NCBI RefSeq assembly: GCF_018853815.1
Contig: NZ_JAAOMP010000164.1
Span: 25,456 to 89,455, forward strand
Direction: 5' to 3'
Source of the DNA: Acidithiobacillus sulfurivorans
Lineage (GTDB): Bacteria; Pseudomonadota; Gammaproteobacteria; Acidithiobacillales; Acidithiobacillaceae
Length of the DNA stretch: 64,000 nucleotides
Shown: positions 36,257 through 43,919 of the stretch, piece after piece
Layout of the letters: each line of letters opens with the position of its first letter
How positions within the stretch are numbered: the first letter of the stretch is position 1
The notes under the pieces: model-generated
Told to the model about the DNA's origin: nothing
Database searches by the model: none
What the model saw: the letters and a program-made list of their open reading frames with translations, nothing else
Position numbers and translations under genes: made by a program

Positions 36257-36284
36257 ACATGCCAAATAAAATTTGGGTTCATGT
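36257..36284 (-). promoter_or_regulatory. Hairpin after the riboswitch, candidate expression platform (complex 1)
   Basis: On the minus strand ACATG and CCAAAT pair with ATTTGG and CATGT, giving an 11-bp stem with a 3-base bulge and a TTT loop. The 5' arm overlaps the 3' end of the aptamer by two bases, as in switches where ligand binding decides whether the next hairpin forms. A short T-run (GCGTTTTG) follows only some bases later, so whether it terminates is uncertain. Confidence 0.5.
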
Positions 36285-36330
36285 AGAAGTCATCAGCCAC
36301 AGCGGCGGTTATTTGGTGGACTTCATCACC
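36283..36330 (-). ncRNA. Fluoride riboswitch (crcB motif) upstream of complex 1 operon
   Basis: Read on the minus strand: P1 stem GGTG/CACC around the loop ATGAAGTC, then AAATAACCGCC, a short loop GCTGT, GGCTGATGA and CTTCTAC. These are the conserved blocks of the fluoride (crcB) riboswitch in the right order. The loop GAAGTC and the tail GACTTC are exactly complementary (6 bp), giving the expected pseudoknot. The copy at 44921 has the same blocks with a compensated T-A to C-G change in P1. It should turn on the operon when cytoplasmic fluoride rises. Confidence 0.87.
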
Positions 36331-36339
36331 ATATCACTT

Positions 36340-36368
36340 ATTTTATAAGTATGCAGTTAACCCGTCAA
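36340..36368 (-). promoter_or_regulatory. Sigma70-like promoter of the complex 1 operon
   Basis: On the minus strand TTGACG (36368-36363), a 17-base spacer and TAAAAT (36345-36340). Transcription would start near 36333, just before the riboswitch aptamer at 36330, which supports both calls. The leader to the first ATG (36172) would be about 160 bases. Confidence 0.75.
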
Positions 36369-36407
36369 GTTTTATCCCTGTTTTATTTTCTGTTTTTGAT
36401 ATATTTT

Positions 36408-36794
36408 CTAAAGTATATGGTCAAGTTTTTCTTGTGCCGAAACGCGTACTGCATGGGCCGGATGTTGGATGAGTTTTTCGAGTGCCTGCCGTTTTTCAGT
36501 GCCTGCAGGCAAGTGATCAATGGCATTGAGAATGGCCATGCCCTGGACTACATCAACAGGATAATCCAAGGCACATTCAGCCAGTGGCCCTGCTGCTTCT
36601 GCATGATTTTGATTGGCGAGACTGAGAATGGCCCCCATCCGTACTTCCGAATGAGGGTTTTTGAGTGCCCAGATCAGGCGACCATAATAAGGCGTTTGTC
36701 GTTCCCAGGCCTCAATGTTACGACCACAAGCCGGACAATTCTCTACGCCGATCGGAATTTCAGCAAAGCAGAGCGGGCAGTAATGATGATTCAT
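36408..36794 (-). CDS. Zinc-ribbon plus HEAT-repeat-like protein, last gene of the complex 2 operon
   Basis: The 128-residue protein begins with a zinc ribbon (C6, C9, C20, C23 in YCPLC and NCPACG) followed by paired helices resembling HEAT repeats (LKNPHSEVRMGAILSLANQ; HPAHAVRVSAQEKLDHIL). Such proteins mediate protein contacts. Its ATG overlaps the DUF190 stop (ATGA), so it belongs to the operon that contains crcB and complex 2. Role unknown; a regulatory or assembly factor is a guess. Confidence 0.7.
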   Translation of the reverse strand: MNHHYCPLCFAEIPIGVENCPACGRNIEAWERQTPYYGRLIWALKNPHSEVRMGAILSLANQNHAEAAGPLAECALDYPVDVVQGMAILNAIDHLPAGTEKRQALEKLIQHPAHAVRVSAQEKLDHIL

Positions 36795-37108
36795 ACGCAG
36801 CCGCAGTCAGCTTCCCAGCGCAGAATATGATTGCCGGGTACCAGTTCGAGCAGGTGGGGCATGACCGCATCCACGGTCTCCGGTTCGTCGAAAAACTCCA
36901 GTACCAAGGGTAGATGCACGTTCAGACGCAATACATCATCGGCATGAACGACGCCCTTGCTGCCAAAGCCGGCAATACCCCGGAATGCGGTGACCCCATG
37001 CACTTTGTACTGATCGTGGAGCATGCGAAATATCTCCTCCATCAAATTGTGGCCATCGTGTTTATCACCTTCTTTGATGTAAAGGCGGACTACGGAAACG
37101 CTGGTCAT
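36791..37108 (-). CDS. DUF190 protein (crcB-associated)
   Basis: The 105-residue protein has the DUF190 pattern VVRLYIKEGDKHDG, followed by LHDQYKVHGVTAFRGIAGFG and a C-terminal beta region, resembling a small PII/CutA-like fold. DUF190 genes are frequently next to crcB, as here, which suggests a part in fluoride handling or its regulation. Start at 37108 (MTSVSVVRLY) with GAGAGG upstream; the earlier ATG at 37171 lies inside crcB and is rejected. It ends CGCV. Confidence 0.87.
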   Translation of the reverse strand: MTSVSVVRLYIKEGDKHDGHNLMEEIFRMLHDQYKVHGVTAFRGIAGFGSKGVVHADDVLRLNVHLPLVLEFFDEPETVDAVMPHLLELVPGNHILRWEADCGCV

Positions 37109-37122
37109 GATTTTCACCTCTC

Positions 37123-37500
37123 TTAAATACTGCGGGATACCCAGGCACCGGCAAATGCCGCTGCCACACACAGGAATAGTGAAGAAAACATATACAGCAA
37201 ACCTTTCAGTGCTTCGCCGTTTTCAAAGAGAACCAGAGTCTCCAGGGAGAAGGTTGAGAAGGTGGTGTAAGCGCCAAGGCCCCCGGTAAGCATACCTGTA
37301 CGCAATTCCGGACTGAGAGAAATGCGTTCGAGGGTTTCAAAAAAAAGGAAACCCATGATGAAGCAGCCCATGACGTTAATACTCAGGGTTGCCCAGGGAA
37401 AACCCCGCCCAAATACCGTTTGTACCAGCAAACTCTGTCCATATCGTGCCCAGGCACCCAAAACGGCAAATACGGCGATGAAGCCGAAAGTGGCAAACAT
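37123..37500 (-). CDS. crcB: Fluoride channel CrcB/FluC
   Basis: Fluc proteins are dual-topology dimeric channels that let F- leave the cytoplasm. The 125-residue protein has four membrane helices and the family signatures GAWARYG, the pore Asn in SINVMGCFIMGF, and the phenylalanine box TTFSTFSLE. It lies 17 bases after the HyfB-like gene of complex 2 and before DUF190, in one operon headed by a fluoride riboswitch (44921). Only one copy is present, so it would form homodimers. Confidence 0.95.
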   Translation of the reverse strand: MFATFGFIAVFAVLGAWARYGQSLLVQTVFGRGFPWATLSINVMGCFIMGFLFFETLERISLSPELRTGMLTGGLGAYTTFSTFSLETLVLFENGEALKGLLYMFSSLFLCVAAAFAGAWVSRSI

Positions 37501-37517
37501 TGTTACTCCTTACTTAA

Positions 37518-39482
37518 TTAAATATAAAAAACACTCGCAAAAATAATGATGAGCAGTATTCCAATATAGGCCAGATAGGCATTCAGGGAACCATTTTGTA
37601 AGGCCAGTCCCAGCCGGTCACTCATGATTTGCACGAAGCGCACCACAGGACGAAATAACCAGGGACCAAATACTGGGGCCTGACTGTAATCAAAATGCAG
37701 TTCACGAACGAAATAACTTCTTTCGCTATGGCTTTTCCGGGTATTGGTGCTGGGGCGGTAGACAAAGCTGTAGAACTCACGCAAAGCGTTGGAAAAAGCC
37801 AAAGCCGTGACCGCATTGTTGGCCGGTATCTGGCGTAATCCGTGACCCCAGACCGGCACGCGCCTGCGCCCCTGACGAAGATGACTCCAGCCCAGCATGG
37901 CTAATGGAATCAGGGATAATAGCAGTCCCATCAGCAGCAGCAGAGGCGGTGAAATAAACGCAAAATGAAAACGCAGAGGAATCAGAATCGGTCCTTTCAC
38001 CATACTGGCCAGGGCGGCGGGAACAGCGGGCCAGTTATCTTCGGCGAGAAAGCCGAGGGTCCAGGGAAGTGCTGCAGCATAGCCCAGAACCAACAAGCCC
38101 AAAGCGAGAATGGGCCAGCGTCCGGTAATGCTGTGTTGGTTTTCCTCGCGACCCAGTAAACCCAGGCCGAAGACCTTGATCATGGTGGCCAGGGCGATGG
38201 CGGCAGTCAGTGCCAACCCCGCTCCACTCAAGGCCAGGGTGACTCTGGCGGCAGAACTGGTCAGATGAAAGTCCTGAAAGACCGTCTGAAACAAATACCA
38301 TTCTCCCGCAAACCCGGCAGTAGGCGGCATGGCGGCCAGGCTCATGGCGCCCAGCAGTGCGCCGATACCCAGGGTCCAGGGAGCGAGTGCCAGCACCCGG
38401 CTCTGCGCAATGGCATAGTCTCCGCGCACGCTGGCAACCCGGTCCGCACTGAGCATCATGCTGCCTTTGGCCAGGCTGTGACCGCCCAGATGAATGAGAC
38501 CTACGGTCCAGGCCAGGGTACTGAGCATATTCAAACCGTCAGCCCGGAACAGGGAGGCGGCGCCCAGCGCGACTACCGCTAATCCGGCGTTTTCAGCCGT
38601 GGAAAAAGCCAGCAGGCGGCGCCAGTCTTCCTGCTGAAAGGCGTATAAAATAGCCAGAATAGCGGTGATGGTGCCCAATGCAACCAGTAAAATACCGGTG
38701 CCGGTGGCGCTGCTACGGGGTAACCAGTCGAGCATGGCCCGGCCCAGGGCAAAGTAGGCCACATTGAGGATGATGCCGGATAATAATGCCCCCGATGCGC
38801 CGCTGCCACTACCGTAGGCACCGGGATACCATTCGTAGAAGGGTAAAATACCCAGCTTGGCACCGAAGCCAATGATGAACAAAACGGCAATGCCAAAGGC
38901 CGCTGATCCATAAGTTGCCCAGGACCCCGCCCAGGCGGCAAATTCAGTATTCCTGGCCCCTAGTAATAGCAGGCACAGCAACAACGCGACGGCGCCAATC
39001 TCGAGCAGCGCCAGCATATATAAATTGGACTGACCGCTTTTTTCACGATGTTGCAACCCGTCGGCGAGCAGCATGATGGCGCCGCCAAAACTCAAAAATT
39101 CCCAGGCAATCAGAAACGCGATCCCTTCCTGTAAACCGGCAACCCCGAGACTTCCCAGTAAAGCCAGCCCTGCCCCGGACATCCAGATGGCAGGATTTTT
39201 GGCGCGACTGGGTGAAAGGAAGGCCGCTAACGCGGCGAGTCCACCCCAGAATACCAGCCAGGCGGCAGCCGCCTGCAGGTGCCAGGTGACTGGAATGGTG
39301 CCCAGGGACCAAAGCTGTCCAGTGTCAGGGCCAGAACCTGCAACCAGACTGAGGACGCTGCCCACCAGTATCGCCACGGTGCCGAAAACGAGGGCAATAC
39401 GTGCGCCGAAACTCAGGCGCAGCAGACCAAGAACAATGGCGAGAACAAAAAGCAGCACGCCCAGCAGGAAACTATCGAGCAT
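37518..39482 (-). CDS. Antiporter-like membrane subunit HyfB/ND5-like, complex 2
   Basis: The 654-residue protein has about 14-16 membrane helices. It keeps Glu in IAWEFLSFG, Lys in GFGAKLGILPF and Lys in GGHSLAKGSMML. However, the usual HTWLPDAH segment reads YEWYPGAYGSGSG, so both histidines and the Asp are lost; the other three antiporter-like subunits in this window keep the WLPxAH core. This may alter ion coupling in this module. It overlaps the HyfI-like gene by 11 bases and precedes crcB. Confidence 0.85.
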   Translation of the reverse strand: MLDSFLLGVLLFVLAIVLGLLRLSFGARIALVFGTVAILVGSVLSLVAGSGPDTGQLWSLGTIPVTWHLQAAAAWLVFWGGLAALAAFLSPSRAKNPAIWMSGAGLALLGSLGVAGLQEGIAFLIAWEFLSFGGAIMLLADGLQHREKSGQSNLYMLALLEIGAVALLLCLLLLGARNTEFAAWAGSWATYGSAAFGIAVLFIIGFGAKLGILPFYEWYPGAYGSGSGASGALLSGIILNVAYFALGRAMLDWLPRSSATGTGILLVALGTITAILAILYAFQQEDWRRLLAFSTAENAGLAVVALGAASLFRADGLNMLSTLAWTVGLIHLGGHSLAKGSMMLSADRVASVRGDYAIAQSRVLALAPWTLGIGALLGAMSLAAMPPTAGFAGEWYLFQTVFQDFHLTSSAARVTLALSGAGLALTAAIALATMIKVFGLGLLGREENQHSITGRWPILALGLLVLGYAAALPWTLGFLAEDNWPAVPAALASMVKGPILIPLRFHFAFISPPLLLLMGLLLSLIPLAMLGWSHLRQGRRRVPVWGHGLRQIPANNAVTALAFSNALREFYSFVYRPSTNTRKSHSERSYFVRELHFDYSQAPVFGPWLFRPVVRFVQIMSDRLGLALQNGSLNAYLAYIGILLIIIFASVFYI

Positions 39483-40263
39483 ATTGGCCTCCTGTCACCT
39501 TTTGCGGCATGCGTTCGACCAGGAGCAGCAAGGCATGAATGAGTGCTGCCGGATTGGGGGGACAGCCCGGCAGCCAGATGTCTACCGGGAGAATGTCTTC
39601 CAGTCCGGATCCGCCGGCATAACCCTCATCCATGGGCGCGCCTGAGACGGCACAGGTGCCAGTAGCCATGACACTACGTGGTTCGGGCATGGCTTCCCAG
39701 GTGGCCAGCAGTACGTCGTGCATGGGTGCGGTTACGGGCCCCGTGACCATCAGCAGGTCGGCAAAACGCGGTGAGGGCGTAAAGAAAATGCCCAGTCGGT
39801 GCAAGTTATAAAAAGGATTGTCCAGCGCACTGATTTCAGACTCGCAGGCGTTGCAGGAACCGGCATCCACATGGCGAATATGCAGACTGCGGCGCTGGCT
39901 GGCCGCAATGCGTTTACGCAGGTCTTCGGCTGCGCTGCTTTCCAGTGCGGACGACCAGATCAGGTCACTTCGCTGACGTACTCCAAAAGCCCAATCATAG
40001 GAACTTTGCATGGCCCCCTCGGGGCATTCTTCCACGCAACGCTGGCAGACAATGCAGCGCCCATAATCAATCACCGGCTCGCCATCCACCTGATGAATGG
40101 CCTGGGTTGGACAGCTCTCCACACAAAGATCACAACCGCTGCGGCAGGCGTCAATATTCAGGCGCGGCATTCCCAATACTCCTTCCTGTCCATCGGGCCC
40201 ACTTTGGGGCCAGCGGGTAGCCGCTTTACCGGCTTTGAGTCCTGTCCAGGTCCATAAAGGCAT
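39472..40263 (-). CDS. Fused 2x[4Fe-4S] ferredoxin and NuoB/HyfI-like small subunit, complex 2
   Basis: The 263-residue protein has two complete 4Fe-4S motifs (CRSGCDLCVESCP and CIVCQRCVEECP), then the NuoB-like domain with cysteines in YVDAGSCNACESE, GTCAVSG and LPGCPPNP for the proximal cluster. So three clusters can carry electrons toward the large subunit. No flavin or NADH module is encoded nearby, so the electron donor is open; a soluble ferredoxin-like partner is possible. Confidence 0.88.
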   Translation of the reverse strand: MPLWTWTGLKAGKAATRWPQSGPDGQEGVLGMPRLNIDACRSGCDLCVESCPTQAIHQVDGEPVIDYGRCIVCQRCVEECPEGAMQSSYDWAFGVRQRSDLIWSSALESSAAEDLRKRIAASQRRSLHIRHVDAGSCNACESEISALDNPFYNLHRLGIFFTPSPRFADLLMVTGPVTAPMHDVLLATWEAMPEPRSVMATGTCAVSGAPMDEGYAGGSGLEDILPVDIWLPGCPPNPAALIHALLLLVERMPQKVTGGQYAR

Positions 40264-40272
40264 GCTTTTCTC

Positions 40273-41766
40273 CTAGCGGTCGCAACCGGCAATAGTGAGG
40301 CCGAAGCTCGCTTCGTTAATGGCGTAATCCATCATGTTGGTACCATGTACCGTCAGTGGAAACACCCGCCAGTTGGAAAACGAGGGTGATTTGATTTTGA
40401 CCCGTTGCAGGCGTCCATCCTCAATGCGGACGGCATAAATCAGCGTGCCTCGCGGGGTTTCGGCCCAGCCCAGGCCTTGCTGTGCTCCGCTTGGCACGTC
40501 GTATTGCGCATGCACAGGACCGGCTTTGAGGCGACCCGCTGCCTGTACCAGCAGGGCAATGGCCTCACGCAGGGATTCCGCACGGACCTCGCTGCGGGCC
40601 ATGGCATCACCTTTTTGGCGTACCGGCACATTGAAGCGCAATTTCTGGTAAGCCGCATAGGGATGGTCCCGACGTAAATCGCGGTCCAGTCCGGAAGCGC
40701 GGGCGACGGGACCGGTGGCTCCCTGATCAAAAGCGGCATTTTGCGAAAGTATGCCGGTGCCCATCAGTCGATCCAGGTGGGTCGCCGTTTGCTGCAGTCT
40801 ATCCAGATAAGCCTCGCCTTCATCAATGATGGGCTCCAGGGCGTGAGCCAAATGCTCGGCCTGCAAGTCCCGGCGGAGCCCACCCACCCGCAGCAGGCTG
40901 CGCAAATAGCGGGAACCCGTTAATTCTCCGGCCAGTTGTTTGACTTTTTCTTCCATCAGGAAGCCGGTGGCGGCACCGACTTTGAGGGTCGTGGTTTTGG
41001 ACAACTGCCCAAAATAGTGGAAATGGTTATAAAGACGCTCCAGTTCGACGATAATCACCCGCAGCAGCTGCGCTCGGGGCGGAACTTCAATGCCCCAGGC
41101 ATTTTCTACGGCCTGACAATAGGCGAGAGCATGGCAGGCGCTGCCCACTCCGGAAACCCGTTCGGCCAGGTAAACACTGCGCTGCGCGTCTTGGCCGGCA
41201 AAACGGGCTTCCATACCCCGGTGCTTGAAAAACAGGCGCGGGTGATAGTGAAGAATGGCCTCACCAATATAGGAATAGTGAAATTCAGCGGTTTCCACCA
41301 CATCAGCACGCACTGGTCCCCAGTACAAATCCTGCACCTGATCACCCTGTACTTCGGGCATGGTGGGTGGCTGGTAAAGGCCGCTTAGATGACCTGAACC
41401 GCCGTTTATGCCGAGTGGCGGCTGGGAAACGCTGAAGCCTTCGTGAATAATCAGGGGGAAGGGTTCGGGGTGTCCGGTAAAATGAAGACCACCAAGGTCT
41501 TGCATTTCCCGTTCGTACCAGCCCAGGAGCGGAACAAGAGCCGCGAGCGAAGGAATGCTGTCAGTGCCGCGTAATTCCAGCAGGACAAATTCGGGATTGT
41601 CTTTTTGGCTCAACAAATAACGCACGACGCATTGCTGCCCTTCCCAGTCATGCCAGGCCATGAGGAAACGCATCTGCTGATCCAGACATTCCTGGGCGAC
41701 TGCCGCGAGCTGCCCCGTCGTGACAGCGCGGAGGCTGCAATGATTCATTGGACTGTGCATATTCAT
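40273..41766 (-). CDS. Hydrogenase-4-like large subunit (NuoC-NuoD fusion) lacking all NiFe ligands, complex 2
   Basis: About 497 residues: NuoC-like part (YEREMQDLGGLHFTGHPEPF) and NuoD/HycE-like part (RLFFKHRGMEARFAG). The first NiFe motif RVCGICGFAH is replaced by ERVSGVGSACH, and the C-terminal DPCxxCTDR by GLTIAGCDR, so none of the four ligand positions is Cys. The GPxH quinone-loop His is Arg (WGPVRADV). Start at 41766 overlaps the HyfF-like stop (ATGA); an ATG at 41856 is inside the upstream gene. Not a hydrogenase; Ehr-type. Confidence 0.88.
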   Translation of the reverse strand: MNMHSPMNHCSLRAVTTGQLAAVAQECLDQQMRFLMAWHDWEGQQCVVRYLLSQKDNPEFVLLELRGTDSIPSLAALVPLLGWYEREMQDLGGLHFTGHPEPFPLIIHEGFSVSQPPLGINGGSGHLSGLYQPPTMPEVQGDQVQDLYWGPVRADVVETAEFHYSYIGEAILHYHPRLFFKHRGMEARFAGQDAQRSVYLAERVSGVGSACHALAYCQAVENAWGIEVPPRAQLLRVIIVELERLYNHFHYFGQLSKTTTLKVGAATGFLMEEKVKQLAGELTGSRYLRSLLRVGGLRRDLQAEHLAHALEPIIDEGEAYLDRLQQTATHLDRLMGTGILSQNAAFDQGATGPVARASGLDRDLRRDHPYAAYQKLRFNVPVRQKGDAMARSEVRAESLREAIALLVQAAGRLKAGPVHAQYDVPSGAQQGLGWAETPRGTLIYAVRIEDGRLQRVKIKSPSFSNWRVFPLTVHGTNMMDYAINEASFGLTIAGCDR

Positions 41767-43226
41767 GGCTGCACCAGAAATGCCTGTTGGAAAAATCCCC
41801 ACAAGCCACTGGGCCACCAAAGTCCCAGCACCAGCACAGGAATCAGGGCCAGCCACATGGGTAGGCTATTCCACAGGGATAACTTGAGCGTGGGCACCTC
41901 ATCGGGTTCCGGTTCCGGGCCCCAGATCATGCGCCTGAAATGATTCATGAAGGCGATAAATATGAGAATGAGCAGAATGGCCATCACCCAGACCGCCCAG
42001 GGATTGGGGCTGAGAATACCACCCCGCAAAATGGTCAGCTCCGATAAAAACAATCCGAAGGGCGGAGCTCCGGTAATAGCCACGGCACCCAGTAGCCAGA
42101 CTGCACCCGTCACCGGATAGTAGCGCAGTATCTGACGCATTTTACTCATGGACTTGGTGCCGTAAGCACGCATCATGTTGCCCGCCCCGAAAAACATCAG
42201 GGATTTATTCAGGGAGTGATTGACCATGTGATACATGGCTCCGGCAAAGGCAATGGGGCCACCAAAGCCGAAACCAATGGCCAGTACCCCCATGTGTTCC
42301 AAAGAAGAATAAGCCAGCATGCGCTTGGCGCCGTCCTGACGAACGATAAACAGGCCTGCCACAAAGAGGGACAGTACGCCCAGTACCAGTAGTGCGGTGT
42401 GCCCCATGAGGCTGTAACCACCACTGTCGACAATGGATAAAAAACGATAAATCCCCAGCAGGGCAATATTGAGTAATGCACCGGAGAGCATGGCGGACAC
42501 AGGGGCCGGGCCTTCGCTATGGGCATCAGGAAGCCAGGTGTGCATGGGGGCGAGACCCACCTTGGTGCCAAAACCCACCAGAGTCAGAAGAAAAGCCAAA
42601 AACAAAAGGGTTTCGGGAACCTTGGGGGCGACTTCACGGAGATTGGCCCAGGTCAGGGCATAAGTCGGACCGAGCACGAAGGTGCCACCCCAGTAAAAAA
42701 GGATAATACCCAGGAGCGCCAGGGCCAGCCCCGCAGAAACGACGATCAGGTACTTCCAGGCAGCTTCTATGCATTCGGCTTCTTTTTCGAAACCCACCAG
42801 AAAAGCGCTGACAATAGTCGTGAAATCAATGGCAATCCAGAAAATGCCGGGATTATTCATCAACGGCGCAATGAGCATGGTCAAAGCAAAACCCGCTTGC
42901 AGGGCATAGTATTTGTGCAGTCGGGGCTTTTCTTCGGGAAGCAGGCGCATGTAGCCAATGGCGTAGATGGACGCCAGCAGATAGACCAGGCCTACGCAAA
43001 ACAGCACCCAGGCTCCCAAAGGGGTCAATAAAATGTACTGCGCTCCGGTGACCAGAGCCTTGTTGGGAACAGCTACGAGAATCGCCAGAGTCAGGCCGAA
43101 AACCACTATGGAAGTCAGCAGGTTGAGATATTCGGCCAGATGCGGCCGACGCAGGGCCAGCATCAGAATGATGGCGACGCCGGGGATAATCCAGAGTGCG
43201 GCAATCAGTGCAGCAAAATTCACCAT
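41763..43226 (-). CDS. Antiporter-like membrane subunit HyfF/ND4-like, complex 2
   Basis: The 487-residue protein has about 14 membrane helices and the full set of ion-path residues: Glu-lacking but Asp-containing IAIDFTTIVSAF (Glu replaced by Asp), Lys/His in GFGTKVGLAPMHTWLPDAH, and Lys in MVNHSLNKSLMFF. It follows the HyfE-like gene by three bases and overlaps the large-subunit gene. Likely ion-translocating. Confidence 0.87.
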   Translation of the reverse strand: MVNFAALIAALWIIPGVAIILMLALRRPHLAEYLNLLTSIVVFGLTLAILVAVPNKALVTGAQYILLTPLGAWVLFCVGLVYLLASIYAIGYMRLLPEEKPRLHKYYALQAGFALTMLIAPLMNNPGIFWIAIDFTTIVSAFLVGFEKEAECIEAAWKYLIVVSAGLALALLGIILFYWGGTFVLGPTYALTWANLREVAPKVPETLLFLAFLLTLVGFGTKVGLAPMHTWLPDAHSEGPAPVSAMLSGALLNIALLGIYRFLSIVDSGGYSLMGHTALLVLGVLSLFVAGLFIVRQDGAKRMLAYSSLEHMGVLAIGFGFGGPIAFAGAMYHMVNHSLNKSLMFFGAGNMMRAYGTKSMSKMRQILRYYPVTGAVWLLGAVAITGAPPFGLFLSELTILRGGILSPNPWAVWVMAILLILIFIAFMNHFRRMIWGPEPEPDEVPTLKLSLWNSLPMWLALIPVLVLGLWWPSGLWGFFQQAFLVQP

Positions 43227-43229
43227 GCG

Positions 43230-43910
43230 TTAACCCACCAACTTTTGCAGACCACGGCTACTGGTTGTACCAGCATGGGTCTGGAGGAATCGTACCAGCA
43301 TGCCGAAGGCCATGACGATCGTCAGCAAATCAAAGATGATCACCAGCTCGAGCAGTACGGGCATACCCGGAACCAGAATCTGCGAACCCAGAAAAATCCC
43401 GTTTTCGATGACCAGCAAGCCCAGAATGTGACTGATAGCCTCCGAACGCAAAATCATCATCAAAAAGCCGATCAATTTGAGGCTGAACATGCAGGTCAGA
43501 GCCAGCACGGCAATATTGTCAGTCAGATGGAGGGCAACGCCCAGTTGCCGGGACACCTCATAGGAAAAAATCACCAGTACTGCACCGAGAATCATGCTGG
43601 AAGAAGGCTTCAGCAGGGGGGTGAATTCGCGCTGAATATCCAGTCGTTTGACCAGTCGGAGGACCAGATAGGGTAAAAAAGTGCCCCGAAACAAGGCCGT
43701 CAATGCCGCAATAATATATAGCTCGGGATAATGTCCATAGTAGCCAATGGATGCAGAAATGGCCGCAATGGTCCAGGATTCGGCCGCAAAAGCATAAACA
43801 TGATTTTTCAGCCAGTGCGAAGCGAGCATGACAAAAGATAAAACCAGCGCGAGGATAGCGAGGAGGCTGAATAATGAGGTGGCCAACGGACCGAGATGAA
43901 ATATCAGCAT
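43230..43910 (-). CDS. HyfE-like membrane subunit, complex 2
   Basis: The 226-residue protein has about seven hydrophobic helices and the VIENGIFLGSQILVPGMPVLLELVI stretch that corresponds to the ENGxFxG region of HyfE. It lies nine bases after the HyfC-like gene. Same length and place as its paralogue at 34113, but sequence divergence is substantial, so the duplication is old or the two operons were acquired separately. Confidence 0.8.
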   Translation of the reverse strand: MLIFHLGPLATSLFSLLAILALVLSFVMLASHWLKNHVYAFAAESWTIAAISASIGYYGHYPELYIIAALTALFRGTFLPYLVLRLVKRLDIQREFTPLLKPSSSMILGAVLVIFSYEVSRQLGVALHLTDNIAVLALTCMFSLKLIGFLMMILRSEAISHILGLLVIENGIFLGSQILVPGMPVLLELVIIFDLLTIVMAFGMLVRFLQTHAGTTSSRGLQKLVG

Positions 43911-43919
43911 AAGTCGCTC

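Noticed and set aside
36169..36282. 37-codon frame (minus strand) starting next to the riboswitch and ending in ATGA overlap with the 36172 gene
   Set aside because: No ribosome site; its start codon lies in the candidate expression-platform hairpin, so the structure explains the sequence better. The stop overlap could be chance.
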